Assembly (NCBI GenBank): GCA_018241265.1
Contig: JAFEEF010000050.1
Location: 1 to 64,000, forward strand
From: Pseudomonadota bacterium
Lineage (GTDB): Bacteria > Pseudomonadota > Gammaproteobacteria > Burkholderiales > Burkholderiaceae_C
Reading direction: 5' to 3'
DNA: 64,000 nt
The notes under the pieces are model-generated. The model made no database searches, was not told where the DNA came from, and was given only the letters and a program-made list of their open reading frames with translations. This document shows, in pieces, positions 36,696-45,627 of the stretch (position 1 is its first letter; every line of letters begins with the position of its first letter). Both the position numbers and the translations under genes were made by a program.

Positions 36696-37484
36696 TTATC
36701 CTGCCAGCGCCTGCGCCGGCAATTCGTCGGGCCGCATCGCACCGGTCATCACGGCCACCGTGTCGCTCATGCTGATGTGCTTCGGGTCGACGATGCAGGC
36801 GCGCTTGCCGAGCCGCGCGATGTGGATGCGGTCGGCGATCTCGAACACGTGCGGCATGTTGTGGCTGATCAGGATCACCGGCAGGCCGCGGTCGCGCACG
36901 CGCCGGATCAGCTCGAGCACCATGTTGCCTTCCTTCACGCCGAGCGCGGCGGTCGGCTCGTCGAGGATCACGACATGCTGCGCGAACGCCGCGGCACGCG
37001 ACACCGCGACGCACTGCCGCTGCCCGCCCGACAGCGTCTCGACCGCCTGCGTCATCGAGCGGATGCCGACCTTCAGGTCGTTCATGCGGCGCACGCTCTC
37101 CTCGAGCATCTTCTTCTTGTCGATGATGCGGAAGAGCTTCGAGAAGAAGCCTTCCTTGATGACCTCGCGGCCGAGGAAGAGGTTCTCCGAGATCGTCATC
37201 GCCGGCGCGACCGCGAGGTCCTGGTAGACCGTCTCGATCCCTTCGCGGCGCGCATCCATCGGCGACTTGAAGTGGATCGGCTTGCCGTCGAGGAAGACCT
37301 CGCCTTCGTCGGGAATCGTCGCGCCCGACAGCGCCTTGATCAGCGACGACTTGCCGGCGCCGTTGTCGCCGATCACCGCGAGGATCTCGCCGGCGCGCAG
37401 TTCGAAGTCGGCGCCGTCGAGGGCGGTCACCTGGCCGTAGCGCTTGACGAGGCCGCGGGCTTCCATCACCAGATTTGCTGCCAT
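36696..37484 (-). CDS. Sugar ABC transporter ATP-binding protein (FrcA-like)
   Basis: 262 aa, a single ATPase domain, unlike the double-domain RbsA/XylG. Walker A is GDNGAGKSSL, the Q-loop VYQDLAVAP, the signature LSGGQRQCVAVSR, Walker B VVILDEPTAALG and the H-loop LISHNM. It begins at the stop of the permease gene (TGATG overlap). The single-domain form with one permease and one binding protein is the FrcBCA (fructose/mannose/ribose) layout. Substrate unproven. Confidence 0.9.
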   Translation of the reverse strand: MAANLVMEARGLVKRYGQVTALDGADFELRAGEILAVIGDNGAGKSSLIKALSGATIPDEGEVFLDGKPIHFKSPMDARREGIETVYQDLAVAPAMTISENLFLGREVIKEGFFSKLFRIIDKKKMLEESVRRMNDLKVGIRSMTQAVETLSGGQRQCVAVSRAAAFAQHVVILDEPTAALGVKEGNMVLELIRRVRDRGLPVILISHNMPHVFEIADRIHIARLGKRACIVDPKHISMSDTVAVMTGAMRPDELPAQALAG

Positions 37485-38464
37485 CACCGTGCTCCCTTGC
37501 GCGAGAGTTGATCCGTTGCCACCGCCAGGATCACCAGCACACCGGTGATCAGCACTTGATACACCGAGGCCACGCCCATCAGCGTGAGGCCGTTGCGGAA
37601 CACGCCGACGATCAGCGCGCCGAGCAGGCTGCCGAGCAGGATGCCGCGCCCGCCGAAGAGGCTGGTGCCGCCGAGCACGACCGCGGTGATCGCGTCGAGG
37701 TTCTCGGTCTGGCCGGCGTTCGGGTCGCCGACCGCGGTGCGCGCCACCGACAGCAGCGATGCGATGCCGTAGAACAGGCCGGCGACGATGTAGACGCCGA
37801 GCAGCACCTTCTCGGTCGCGATGCCGGTGAGGCGCGTCGCCTCGGGGTTGTTGCCGACGGCGTAGACATGGCGTCCCGGCTGCGTGTCGCGCAGGCCCCA
37901 CCACATGACGAGGTAGAGCACGACCATCAGCACGGTGCCGTAGTTGATCGCCGCGCTGCCGACCGCGAAGGTGTTGCCGAAGAAGGTCATCGGCGCCGGC
38001 AGGTCGGTGATGGTCTGCGCGCCCGAGTAGAGCTGCGTGATCGCGAACGCGATGTTCATCGTGCCGAGCGTCACGATGAACGGCGGCAGCTTGATGCGCG
38101 TCACCAGCAGGCCGTTGACGAGGCCGAAGGCCATGCAGGCGAGCAGGCCGCAGGCGATCGCGGCATACGGGTTCAGGCCGCTCGTCACGGCGAGCTTCGT
38201 CATCACGATGCCGCCCAGCGCCATCACCATGCCGCACGACAGGTCGATGCCGGCGGTCAGGATGATCAGCGTCTGGCCGATCGCGATCGTGCCGACGACC
38301 ATCACCTGCTGCAGGATCAGCGAGAAGTTCTGGACCGACAGGAAGCGGTCGCTCTGCGACGTGAAGAAGGCGACCGCGAGGACGAGCGCGATCAGCGGGC
38401 CGAGGGTCGCGATGGGCGGCAGCCGGGACGGCTTGGTCGTGCTCATGGTCAGGGTGGTGCTCAT
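37484..38464 (-). CDS. Sugar ABC transporter permease (FrcC-like)
   Basis: 326 aa from the ATG at 38464. RbsC/FrcC-type inner-membrane permease with about nine to ten hydrophobic helices and family motifs TAGIDLSCGMVMALGGIV and VVLGGTSLFGGRGILLGSLLGALI. Separated from frcB by 143 bp of hairpin-rich repeat, which may lower its expression relative to the binding protein. Overlaps the ATPase gene by one base. Confidence 0.92.
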   Translation of the reverse strand: MSTTLTMSTTKPSRLPPIATLGPLIALVLAVAFFTSQSDRFLSVQNFSLILQQVMVVGTIAIGQTLIILTAGIDLSCGMVMALGGIVMTKLAVTSGLNPYAAIACGLLACMAFGLVNGLLVTRIKLPPFIVTLGTMNIAFAITQLYSGAQTITDLPAPMTFFGNTFAVGSAAINYGTVLMVVLYLVMWWGLRDTQPGRHVYAVGNNPEATRLTGIATEKVLLGVYIVAGLFYGIASLLSVARTAVGDPNAGQTENLDAITAVVLGGTSLFGGRGILLGSLLGALIVGVFRNGLTLMGVASVYQVLITGVLVILAVATDQLSRKGAR

Positions 38465-38501
38465 GGGTTGGTCTCCGGTGCGGACTGACTGCGTCCGGCG
38501 A

Positions 38502-38577
38502 ACCCTCATCCCGGCCCTCTCCCGCAAGCGGGAAAGGGAGGAGTCGGGCGTTCCCTCGCCCGCCGGCGGGTGAGGGT
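38502..38577. repeat. REP-like hairpin cluster between binding protein and permease genes
   Basis: Two imperfect hairpins in tandem: CCCTCTCCCGC with GCGGGAAAGGG, and CCCTCGCCCGCC with GGCGGGTGAGGG, enclosed by ACCCTCA and TGAGGGT. The CCCTCTCCC/GGGAGAGGG type is a common intergenic repeat in high-GC betaproteobacteria. Here it probably stabilises the frcB message or attenuates read-through to frcC. Confidence 0.7.
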
Positions 38578-38607
38578 CAGGGCGAGGGCGGTTCGCGCCT
38601 CCGCGCG

Positions 38608-39621
38608 CTACTTGTTGCCCCAGCAGTTGTCCATGCCGAACTTCGTGTCCTTGCTGTCCACGCCTTGCATCGGCTTGTCGCTGATCAAGGTCACGCCGGT
38701 GTCGGTGTAGCCCTTCACCTTCTTGCCGGTCTTGGCGTATTCGACGCCGGCATCGACGCCCATCGCCGCCATCTTCAGCGGGTACTGCTGCGACGTCGCG
38801 GCGATCACGCCGGCCTTGACGTTCTTGACGCCGGCACAGCCGCCGTCGACCGACACGATGATCACGCCCTTCTCCTTGCCGGCCGACTTCAGCGCCTGGT
38901 AGGCACCGGCGGCGGCCGGCTCGTTGATCGTGTAGACGAGGTTCACGTCGGGGTTCTTCTGCAGGCAGTTCTCCATCGCGGTCTGGCCCTTGGCCTGATC
39001 GCCGTAGCTGTCCGCCGAGCAGACCACCTCGGGCGCCTTCGACAGCTCGTTGCTCTTCGCGTCGTTGGCCTTCAGGCCGAAGCCGGACATGAAGCCGTTG
39101 TGGCGCTGCGCGCCGACCGGGTGGCCGGGGAACAGGTCGAGCGTGACGATCTTCGCCGGCTTGCCGGCCAGCGCGACCTTCGCGTACTTGCCGATCAACT
39201 CGCCGGCGGTGTAGTTGTTGGTCGCGAACAGGGCATCGGTCGCGTCCTGCGGGTCGGCCGGGCTGTCGAGCGCGATGAACATCACGCCCTGGCCCTGCGC
39301 CTTCTTGATCGACGGCACGATCGCCTTCGAGTCGTTCGGCGTGATCAGGATGGTCTTGGCGCCGCCGGCGATCATGTTCTCGATCGCCGTCACCTGGCCG
39401 GCGTTGTCGCCGTCGGCCTTGCCGGCCGCGGTCAGCAGCTTGGCGCCCTTGGCGGTCGCGGCGGCCTGCGCGCCTTCCTTCATCTTCACGAAGAAGGGGT
39501 TGGTATCGGTCTTGGTGATCAGGCCGATGACCGGCTGGTCGGCCGCGCCGGCGGCGAACGAGGCCAGGGCGAGGGCGGACAGCGCGACGGCTGAGCGGGC
39601 GAGGCGGCGGGCTTGCGGCAT
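38608..39621 (-). CDS. Sugar ABC transporter periplasmic binding protein (FrcB-like)
   Basis: 337 aa with a signal peptide ending near ASFAAGA (about 27). Type I periplasmic binding fold of the ribose/fructose class: VIGLITKTDTNPFFVKMKEG, then ITPNDSKAIVPSIKKAQGQG, IALDSPADP and VYTINEPAAAGAYQALK. Cys-Cys pairing is likely (CSADSYGD, ENCLQKN). GGAG lies upstream of the ATG. First gene of the operon; its transcript should be the most abundant. Fructose is the best guess from FrcB similarity; ribose or a sugar alcohol is possible. Confidence 0.9.
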   Translation of the reverse strand: MPQARRLARSAVALSALALASFAAGAADQPVIGLITKTDTNPFFVKMKEGAQAAATAKGAKLLTAAGKADGDNAGQVTAIENMIAGGAKTILITPNDSKAIVPSIKKAQGQGVMFIALDSPADPQDATDALFATNNYTAGELIGKYAKVALAGKPAKIVTLDLFPGHPVGAQRHNGFMSGFGLKANDAKSNELSKAPEVVCSADSYGDQAKGQTAMENCLQKNPDVNLVYTINEPAAAGAYQALKSAGKEKGVIIVSVDGGCAGVKNVKAGVIAATSQQYPLKMAAMGVDAGVEYAKTGKKVKGYTDTGVTLISDKPMQGVDSKDTKFGMDNCWGNK

Positions 39622-39725
39622 GGATGAGTCTCCGGATGAGTTGGGGTGGGCCGGCGCTTTCGCGGGCGCCGGTCGGTGTGCCAGATCCGTCTGGATCCTG
39701 TACGCAATTCTTGGCGCGACTGATT

Positions 39726-39746
39726 AATAAATCAAGTTGATTTATT
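39726..39746. promoter_or_regulatory. Operator candidate for the frcBCA-ROK-pgm operon
   Basis: AATAAATCAA and TTGATTTATT are perfect 10-bp arms around a single central G, about 105 bp upstream of the frcB start and AT-rich in otherwise GC-rich DNA. ROK repressors such as Mlc and NagC bind AT-rich palindromes of this size. The remaining gap up to PrsT (39747-39946) holds small hairpins but no gene. Confidence 0.6.
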
Positions 39747-39946
39747 TAATGGAAAACCCTGACCTCCATCGAGCCGGCGCATCTTTCCTGGCGGGCAGGG
39801 TGCCCGCGCTCCGAACGCACCCGTGAGACCGGGCCTCTTCGGGCTTTTCTACGGCACAATGTTTCGGGGTTCCATGCGCCGGATGGGTGCCGCGCGCATT
39901 CGTCAATCCGTCGAGGGTCGATAGCCCCGAATTGCCCGGAGCTGAG

Positions 39947-42733
39947 TTGGACAAGACCCTTCCGCACAGCATGCGCCTGGGCGCCGTCGGCTTGGTGCTG
40001 ACGCTGGCTGCCTGCGTTCCCGACGACGGCTCGCTGCTGGTTTCGGCGCGCGACTACATGGCCAAGCAGGAGTTCCGTGCTGCGGCCATTCAGTTGAAGA
40101 ACGTGGTGCAGAAGAAGCCTGCGCTCGCCGAAGCGCACTTCCTGCTGAGTCGAGCGCTGTTGGAGACCGGCGACCTCGACGGGGCGGATCTCGAGCTGCG
40201 TCGGGCGATCGACCTGAAGTATTCGCCGACCGAGACGGGCCTCGTGAGGTCCCGGCTGCTCCTGGCCCGCCGGGACTATGCGCAGGTGGTCAAGGACTTC
40301 GGCGACCATCTGCCCGCCGAGCCCGCGGCGGCGGCCGAGCAGGAGGCGATGCTGGCCACGGCGCACGCGATGCTGGGCGAGCGCGACGAGGCGACCGCCG
40401 CGGTCGACAAGGCGCTCGCCGCGCAATCCGGCAATGCGACGGCCATCGTGATGAAGGCGCGCCTGGAGGCCGCGAGCGGCGATGCCGATGCGGCTCTTCG
40501 CCGGTTGCAGGCGCTGCTCGCGCAAGCACCCAACGATGTGGATGCGCTGTACCTGCAGGGTGACATCCAGCTGTATGCCAAGGCCGATCCGGCTGCCGCC
40601 GTCGCCTCGTATCGGCAGGCGCTCGCCGCGCGCAAGGACCTGCCCGACATCCATGCCAGGCTCATCACGCACTACCTGGCGGGCCAGGACGTGGATGCGG
40701 CGCAGAAGCAGCTCGCGGCCATGAAGTCGGCGCTGCCGGATCACCCCCAGACCCGGCTTTGCGAAGCGCAGATCGCCTTCTACCGTGGCGACTATGCTCA
40801 GGCGCGCGATCTCGTGCAGCCCTTGCTGCGGGCGCAGCCAGACCATGTGAAAGGCCTGCAGCTTGCCGGGGCCGCCGAGTTGCAGCTCGGGGGGCTGGAG
40901 CGCGCCGAGTCGCTGTTGGGCCGTGCCGTGCGGCTGGCTCCCGGCGATGGCGACGGAAGACGCCTGCTGGCCGAAGTGCTCTTGCGCAAGCGCCAGCCGG
41001 CGGGCGCGCTCGCGGCCGTGCGTCCGCTCATCGACGGCGGTCGGCCCACGCCCGCGGTGCTGTCGGTCGCGGCGCAGGCCAACGTGGCGATGGGGAACGT
41101 GGCTGTCGCGCAGGCGCAATTCGAGCGCGCTGCGCAACTCCGGCCGCAGGACCCCCACCTGAAGGCGGCTGCGATATTGGCGGGAGCGGCCAGGGGCGGC
41201 GCGGACGGAGAGGCGGCTTCGATTGCGCTCGACCGTATCGCGGCCGCCGATCCGGGCACGAGCGTGAACCTGGAGGCGATCAGCGCTCACCTGGCCCGGA
41301 AGGATTTCGATGGCGCCGCCAAGGCCATTGCCGCGCTCGCCCGCAAGCAACCGGACAGCCCGCTCGCCCCGACGCTGCAGGGCCGGTTGCTGTTATCGCG
41401 CAACGACGAGGCCGGCGCACGCAAGAGCTTCGACGCAGCGCTCGCTAAGGCGCCCGGCTATCTGCCAGCCGCGGACGGCCTGGCGGCACTCGATGTTCGG
41501 CAGCATCGGCCGGAAGCCGCGATAGAGCGCTACCAGGCCCTGCTGAAGCAGGATCCTCGCAACGTCCAGGCCCTCGTCTCCCTGGCGGACCTGCGGCGTC
41601 GCACCGGCGCGAAGCCGGACGAGATCGCCAAGCTGTTCGGCGACGCGGTTGCCTCCAACCCCGTGGACGAAAGCGCGCGGCTTGCCCAGGTCGATTTCCT
41701 GGTCGAGGCCGGCAATCCCGCCGGTGCACTGGCAGCAGCGCAGGCCGGCGCTGCCGCCGTGCCGACCAGCATCGATCTTTGGTACCGGGTCGGCACGGCG
41801 CAACTTTCGCTGGGCAACCGCGAGGAGGCGATCGGCAGCTTCAGCAAGATCGTCGACTTGCGGCCGGACCGAGCGCTGGGCTACATCGGACTGGCGTCGG
41901 CGCACTTCGCGTTGCAGGATCTCGACACCGCTGCGCGCGATGCGCGCAGGGCGCTCGAGCGCGAGCCGGACTCCATTGCCGCCGCGCGGCTGACGGCGTC
42001 CCTGGCGGTCCGCCGCCAGCGTCCGCAGGACGCGCTCGTCGTCGCCCGACAAATGCAGGCCGCCCGACCCGGCGATGCCTATGGCTATGTGGCCGAAGGT
42101 GAAGTCGAGCTTGCGGCCAAGCACTGGGACGCCGCTGCCGCGGCGTTCCGCAAGGCACTCGACAAGCCCGAGCCCAGCCATGCGGCGGCGCGGCTGCACA
42201 CGACGCTGCTGCAGGCTCGTCGACGCGCGGAGGCGGACAAGTTCGCGGCCAGCTGGGCAGGCGCCCATCCGCAGGACGCGATGTTCTCGATGTACCTCGG
42301 CGATGCCGCGGCCGCGCAGGGCGACCTGGCCGGCGCCGAAGCGCACTACCTCGCCGCGCTGCGGGCGCAACCCGACAGCTCGGCCGTGCTGAACAACCTC
42401 GCCTGGGTGATGATGCGCGAGAACAAGCCCGGCGCGCTTGCCTATGCCGAGCGGGCCGTCAAGGCGGATCCTGGGCAGGCAGCGTTCCAGGACACCCTGG
42501 CGATGGTGCTGTCGCACGAGCGCCAGCACGCCCGCGCGATCGACATCCAGAAGACCGTCGTCGCCCGGCTGCCGGGCGTGCCGAAATACCGCCTCGATCT
42601 GGCCCGCATCTATGTGCAGGCGGGCGACAAGGCCGGCGCCAAGGCCGAGCTGGACCGGCTGGCCAAACTCGGCAACGAGTTCCCCGGGCACGACGAGGTG
42701 GCGGCGCTCGCCGCCAGCCTGGGCAAGTTCTGA
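39947..42733 (+). CDS. prsT: PEP-CTERM-system TPR lipoprotein PrsT
   Basis: 928 aa from a TTG at 39947, chosen because GGAG lies just upstream; the ATG at 39971 (no ribosome binding site) is the alternative. The signal ends in a lipobox (LVLTLAAC). The rest is about 20 TPR-like helical pairs, for example AEAHFLLSRALLETGDLDGA near the start and SSAVLNNLAWVMMRENKPGA near the end. Length and layout match PrsT, which accompanies exosortase/PEP-CTERM exopolysaccharide export systems. A PEP-CTERM protein is encoded convergently next door. No exosortase is in the window. Confidence 0.88.
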   Translation: MDKTLPHSMRLGAVGLVLTLAACVPDDGSLLVSARDYMAKQEFRAAAIQLKNVVQKKPALAEAHFLLSRALLETGDLDGADLELRRAIDLKYSPTETGLVRSRLLLARRDYAQVVKDFGDHLPAEPAAAAEQEAMLATAHAMLGERDEATAAVDKALAAQSGNATAIVMKARLEAASGDADAALRRLQALLAQAPNDVDALYLQGDIQLYAKADPAAAVASYRQALAARKDLPDIHARLITHYLAGQDVDAAQKQLAAMKSALPDHPQTRLCEAQIAFYRGDYAQARDLVQPLLRAQPDHVKGLQLAGAAELQLGGLERAESLLGRAVRLAPGDGDGRRLLAEVLLRKRQPAGALAAVRPLIDGGRPTPAVLSVAAQANVAMGNVAVAQAQFERAAQLRPQDPHLKAAAILAGAARGGADGEAASIALDRIAAADPGTSVNLEAISAHLARKDFDGAAKAIAALARKQPDSPLAPTLQGRLLLSRNDEAGARKSFDAALAKAPGYLPAADGLAALDVRQHRPEAAIERYQALLKQDPRNVQALVSLADLRRRTGAKPDEIAKLFGDAVASNPVDESARLAQVDFLVEAGNPAGALAAAQAGAAAVPTSIDLWYRVGTAQLSLGNREEAIGSFSKIVDLRPDRALGYIGLASAHFALQDLDTAARDARRALEREPDSIAAARLTASLAVRRQRPQDALVVARQMQAARPGDAYGYVAEGEVELAAKHWDAAAAAFRKALDKPEPSHAAARLHTTLLQARRRAEADKFAASWAGAHPQDAMFSMYLGDAAAAQGDLAGAEAHYLAALRAQPDSSAVLNNLAWVMMRENKPGALAYAERAVKADPGQAAFQDTLAMVLSHERQHARAIDIQKTVVARLPGVPKYRLDLARIYVQAGDKAGAKAELDRLAKLGNEFPGHDEVAALAASLGKF

Positions 42734-42745
42734 CCCACCCGAAAC

Positions 42746-42775
42746 GACGACGGGCACCCGAGGGTGCCCGTCGTC
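42746..42775. terminator. Convergent hairpin terminator
   Basis: GACGACGGGCACCC and GGGTGCCCGTCGTC form a perfect 14-bp stem, in practice about 12 bp with a CGAG loop, between the convergent prsT and PEP-CTERM genes. T-runs are short on both sides, so termination strength is uncertain. Confidence 0.65.
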
Positions 42776-42796
42776 CGTACAGAACTCCTGGCCGTG

Positions 42797-43846
42797 TCAG
42801 GCGGCCGCTACGCCCGTGCTGACCATGCTCCGCCGGCGCCGCAGGCCGAACGCAGCGCCAGTCAGTGCCACGGCGGCGAGGGCGAGCGACGAGGGCTCCG
42901 GGATGCCGTTCGTGGTGCCGATGCCGCAGCCTGTGCCGCAGGACAGTCGATACACGATGTCCGACGTGTCGAGGAACAACGAGCCGTTGGTGACGTCGGG
43001 CGAGGTGTAGTCGCCGCGCGTGCCGCCGGTGGCGATCAGCGTGTACGTCGCGGTGCCGCCCGGGCCGGCATCCGGGTCGATCAGGACGATCGTGCCGTTG
43101 TTGTTGTTCGCGACGATGTCGCCGTTGAGGCTGTTCGAGCTGGCGATCACGCCGCTGCCGTCGACGGTGCTGAGCAGGGCGTCGCTGTACGACGCGACGA
43201 CCGCACCGGTGGCGATGTCGTAGGCGGTGAAGCCACCGCCGGTCTCGAGGTAGGCCGTCTTGCCGTCGGGGGACACCGAGACGCCATCGCCGAACGCGCC
43301 GTTGATGACGCGGAAGCTCCCCGCGCCGCCATTGGCCAGCGGGTCGATGTCGATCAGCCCGGAACTGCTGGTGGCAATGATGTGACCATTGACCGGATTG
43401 CCCCACATGCCCAGGTAGGGGGATGCGCCGACGCCGGTCAGCGCATGGTTGACGCTGCCATCCTTGTTGAACTGCACGAACCGGCCGCTGCCGTCACCGC
43501 CGTAGGCCAGGCCGCCGGCCGTGGCATAGGCACTGGTGCTCGAACTGGACGGTGTGCTGGTCAGCGCCGTGGCGGTCGTCTGGCCATCCATATCGTTGAA
43601 GGTATAGCGCGTCCCGACCCCGGCGCTGACGATCACCGTATTGAGGCCGCCGGTGGTGTCCATGGCCACGCCGAACGGTCCGCTGCAGCATCCGCTGTTG
43701 CCCGGCACCACCGTGGCGAAGTTGCTGAGGGTGAAGCCCAGGCTCATGCCGTCGGCCGTCAGCGTGAGATCCGCGTGAGCGGGCGCCATGACGGCAGCTC
43801 CGGCGGCAGCCAGCGCCGCCACCCGCCACTTGAATAAGGATTTCAT
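42797..43846 (-). CDS. PEP-CTERM sorting-signal protein
   Basis: 349 aa from the ATG at 43846 (GGAGG upstream). A signal peptide (to about residue 24, APAHA) precedes a beta-propeller-like body with repeats such as GVAMDTTGGLNTVIVSAG and VSPDGKTAYLETGGG. The C-terminus is the PEP-CTERM signal: GIPEPSSLALAAVALTGA, then FGLRRRRSM, recognised by exosortase for surface delivery. Four cysteines (CCSG and SCGTGCG) may form disulfides. Adjacent to prsT. Ligand or structural role unknown. Confidence 0.9.
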   Translation of the reverse strand: MKSLFKWRVAALAAAGAAVMAPAHADLTLTADGMSLGFTLSNFATVVPGNSGCCSGPFGVAMDTTGGLNTVIVSAGVGTRYTFNDMDGQTTATALTSTPSSSSTSAYATAGGLAYGGDGSGRFVQFNKDGSVNHALTGVGASPYLGMWGNPVNGHIIATSSSGLIDIDPLANGGAGSFRVINGAFGDGVSVSPDGKTAYLETGGGFTAYDIATGAVVASYSDALLSTVDGSGVIASSNSLNGDIVANNNNGTIVLIDPDAGPGGTATYTLIATGGTRGDYTSPDVTNGSLFLDTSDIVYRLSCGTGCGIGTTNGIPEPSSLALAAVALTGAAFGLRRRRSMVSTGVAAA

Positions 43847-43883
43847 TCGACCGTCCTCCGACTTTGTGTGGTTGCCCAAGACA

Positions 43884-43898
43884 TTCGCGTCGCGCGAA
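43884..43898. promoter_or_regulatory. Palindrome upstream of the PEP-CTERM gene
   Basis: TTCGCG-TCG-CGCGAA, a perfect 6-bp inverted repeat 37 bp upstream of the start codon. Position suits an operator, but GC-rich palindromes are frequent in this DNA. Confidence 0.25.
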
Positions 43899-44018
43899 AC
43901 CCGCACGCTGCTGCATTCAAGTCGCAGACAAGACCCGAACTGCATCACGGGTGAGGCATGTTATGAGCCTGCGTCGAATGCCCGATACCCCGTGCCCGAG
44001 GGGTGGACCACGCGTCAT

Positions 44019-44040
44019 CTAGGGGGTGGGACTACCCTAG
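44019..44040. promoter_or_regulatory. CTAGGG...CCCTAG palindrome in the divergent gap
   Basis: CTAGGG at 44019-44024 and CCCTAG at 44035-44040 form a perfect 6-bp inverted repeat; the wider site reads as TAGGGGGT facing TACCCTA. It lies mid-way in the 335-bp gap between the PEP-CTERM gene and the AEC pseudogene. CTAG is rare in such genomes. It could bind a dimeric regulator of either gene. No other gene is visible in the gap. Confidence 0.35.
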
Positions 44041-44181
44041 GTCTTGAACGGAACGGCAAAGCTGAACGCATCTCGCGCTGCAGTCCTGCAAAGGCCGCGA
44101 AATCTGCGTTGCGACCGGGTCCGAACAAGGGCGGGCAGTTGACCGACTCGCGGAGTACGCGATCTCGCATACTGCGATGCC

Positions 44182-45172
44182 ATGTCGTCGGCCGTGCTCC
44201 TCAAGCTGCTCGCGATCTTCGTGATCGTCGCGATCGGATGGATCGTCGGCCGGCTCGGCTGGCTGGGCGCGGCCGTCGGCGACGGCGATCCGGCGCGCAC
44301 GCTGTCGAGCGCGGCCTACTACATCTTCGTGCCGGCCCTGCTGTTCCGCACCACGTCGCGCATCGACCTGCATGCGATGCCGTGGGGCATCCTGATCGCC
44401 GTCTTCGTGCCGCTCGCGGCGATGCTGCTGGCGGTCTACGTCTGGCAGCGCCGTGCCGCCACGGCGGACCGGTTGCCGGTCGCGGCGCCCAGCGTGCGGG
44501 CGATCACCGCGGCGTTCGGCAACACCGTGCAGGTCGGCATCCCGATGGCGGCGGCGCTGTTCGGCGAGGCGGGCCTCGCGATCCACCTCGCGGTCGTCAG
44601 CCTGCATGCGCTGACGCTGCTGACGTTGGCGACCGCGCTGGTCGAGCTCGGCCCTGGCTCGCGCCGAGCGCGCCGAAGGCGGCGCCGGCACGCACCTCGC
44701 GGCGACGCTCATGACGACCGCGCGCCGCACGTTGATCCATCCGGTCGTCTTGCCGGTGCTGGCCGGTCTGGCCTGGAACCTCGCAGGCTTCGGCCTGCCG
44801 ACGGTCGCCGACGAGATCCTGCAGACGCTCGGCCAGGCGGTCGTGCCGCTCTGTCTGGTGCTGATCGGCATGTCGCTGGTGTACTACGGCATCGAAGGCG
44901 CGCTGCGCACGGCAATCGAGCTGTCGCTCCTCAAGCTCGTCGTGCTGCCGGCGCTGGTGCTGGCCGCGGCGCACTGGGGCTTCGGCCTCGCCGGGCTGCC
45001 GCTCGCGGTGGTCGTGATGCTGGCGGCGCTGCCGATCGGCAGCAATGCGCTGATCTTCGCGCAGCGCTACCGCGCGCTCGAGGCCGAGACCACCGCGGCG
45101 ACGGTGCTGTCGACGCTCGCGTTCGTGGTCAGCGCGCCGCTCTGGCTGACGGTGCTGGCGCGGCTGTCTTGA
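44182..45172 (+). pseudogene. AEC-family (auxin efflux carrier-like) permease broken by a +1 frameshift
   Basis: The first 156 codons read as an AEC transporter (LLAIFVIVAIGWIVGRLGWL ... LATALVEL). After GTCGAGCTC at 44641-44649 an extra G (44650) shifts the frame. Skipping it restores ALARAERAEGGAGTHLAATL and the second half (TLIHPVVLPVLAGLAWNLAG ... LWLTVLARLS). The unbroken protein would be about 329 aa with ten helices, normal for AEC. In the original frame translation runs on as an Arg-rich tail to 45192. It may be a true mutation, because an acquired island follows, or a sequencing error in a G/C run. Confidence 0.88.
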
Positions 45173-45243
45173 GGATAGGAGGACATGACTAGTAGCCGTT
45201 CCCTCGGGAGTTTCGGGGCGAAAGCAAGCGGGGGCAACGGGAT

Positions 45244-45555
45244 CTATTGATGTGTTATGCGTAACGTGGCCAATAGTAGTGCGACGATTGCCCAGATCTC
45301 TATCGTATTTACTCTGAGGCGGCGACCAGCTCGAACCCGACGATGAAGTTCGCCAAGAGTTATATCCAAATCTCCTGTAGATCGCTCGTGCCGAATATAT
45401 AGAACAAAGTAGATCGGAAAGAATATGACATCAAATAGTACAGTAAATCGAGCAAATGCTCCCGACGGGGGGGAAAGCACAATAATAGCGGAGATCAGAA
45501 TAATAAAAATATTCAAGTATAACCACCAAGTCGGCTGATGATCCTTCGACACCAT
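45244..45555 (-). CDS. Small four-helix-like membrane protein, unknown; possible immunity protein
   Basis: 103 aa. Hydrophobic segments at about 8-28 (TWWLYLNIFIILISAIIVLS), 35-55 (FTVLFDVIFFPIYFVLYI) and 84-98 (IEIWAIVALLLATL). A charged loop (RHERSTGDLDITLGELHRRV) lies between. No family recognised. The base composition is much more AT-rich than flanking genes. Lies 72 bp downstream of the secreted-protein gene on the same strand. Pairing of a secreted protein with a small membrane protein resembles bacteriocin/immunity gene pairs, but that is inference only. Confidence 0.65.
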   Translation of the reverse strand: MVSKDHQPTWWLYLNIFIILISAIIVLSPPSGAFARFTVLFDVIFFPIYFVLYIRHERSTGDLDITLGELHRRVRAGRRLRVNTIEIWAIVALLLATLRITHQ

Positions 45556-45627
45556 GGCATCTGCTCCATTTATTAACGAGCTACGACTCCTAAGGGGCGT
45601 AGCTCAGATTAAGATCTTAGCAAAAGT

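Noticed and set aside
44139..44173. TTGACC ... CATACT as a sigma-70 promoter for the AEC gene
   Set aside because: Spacer would be 23 bp, too long for a standard promoter.
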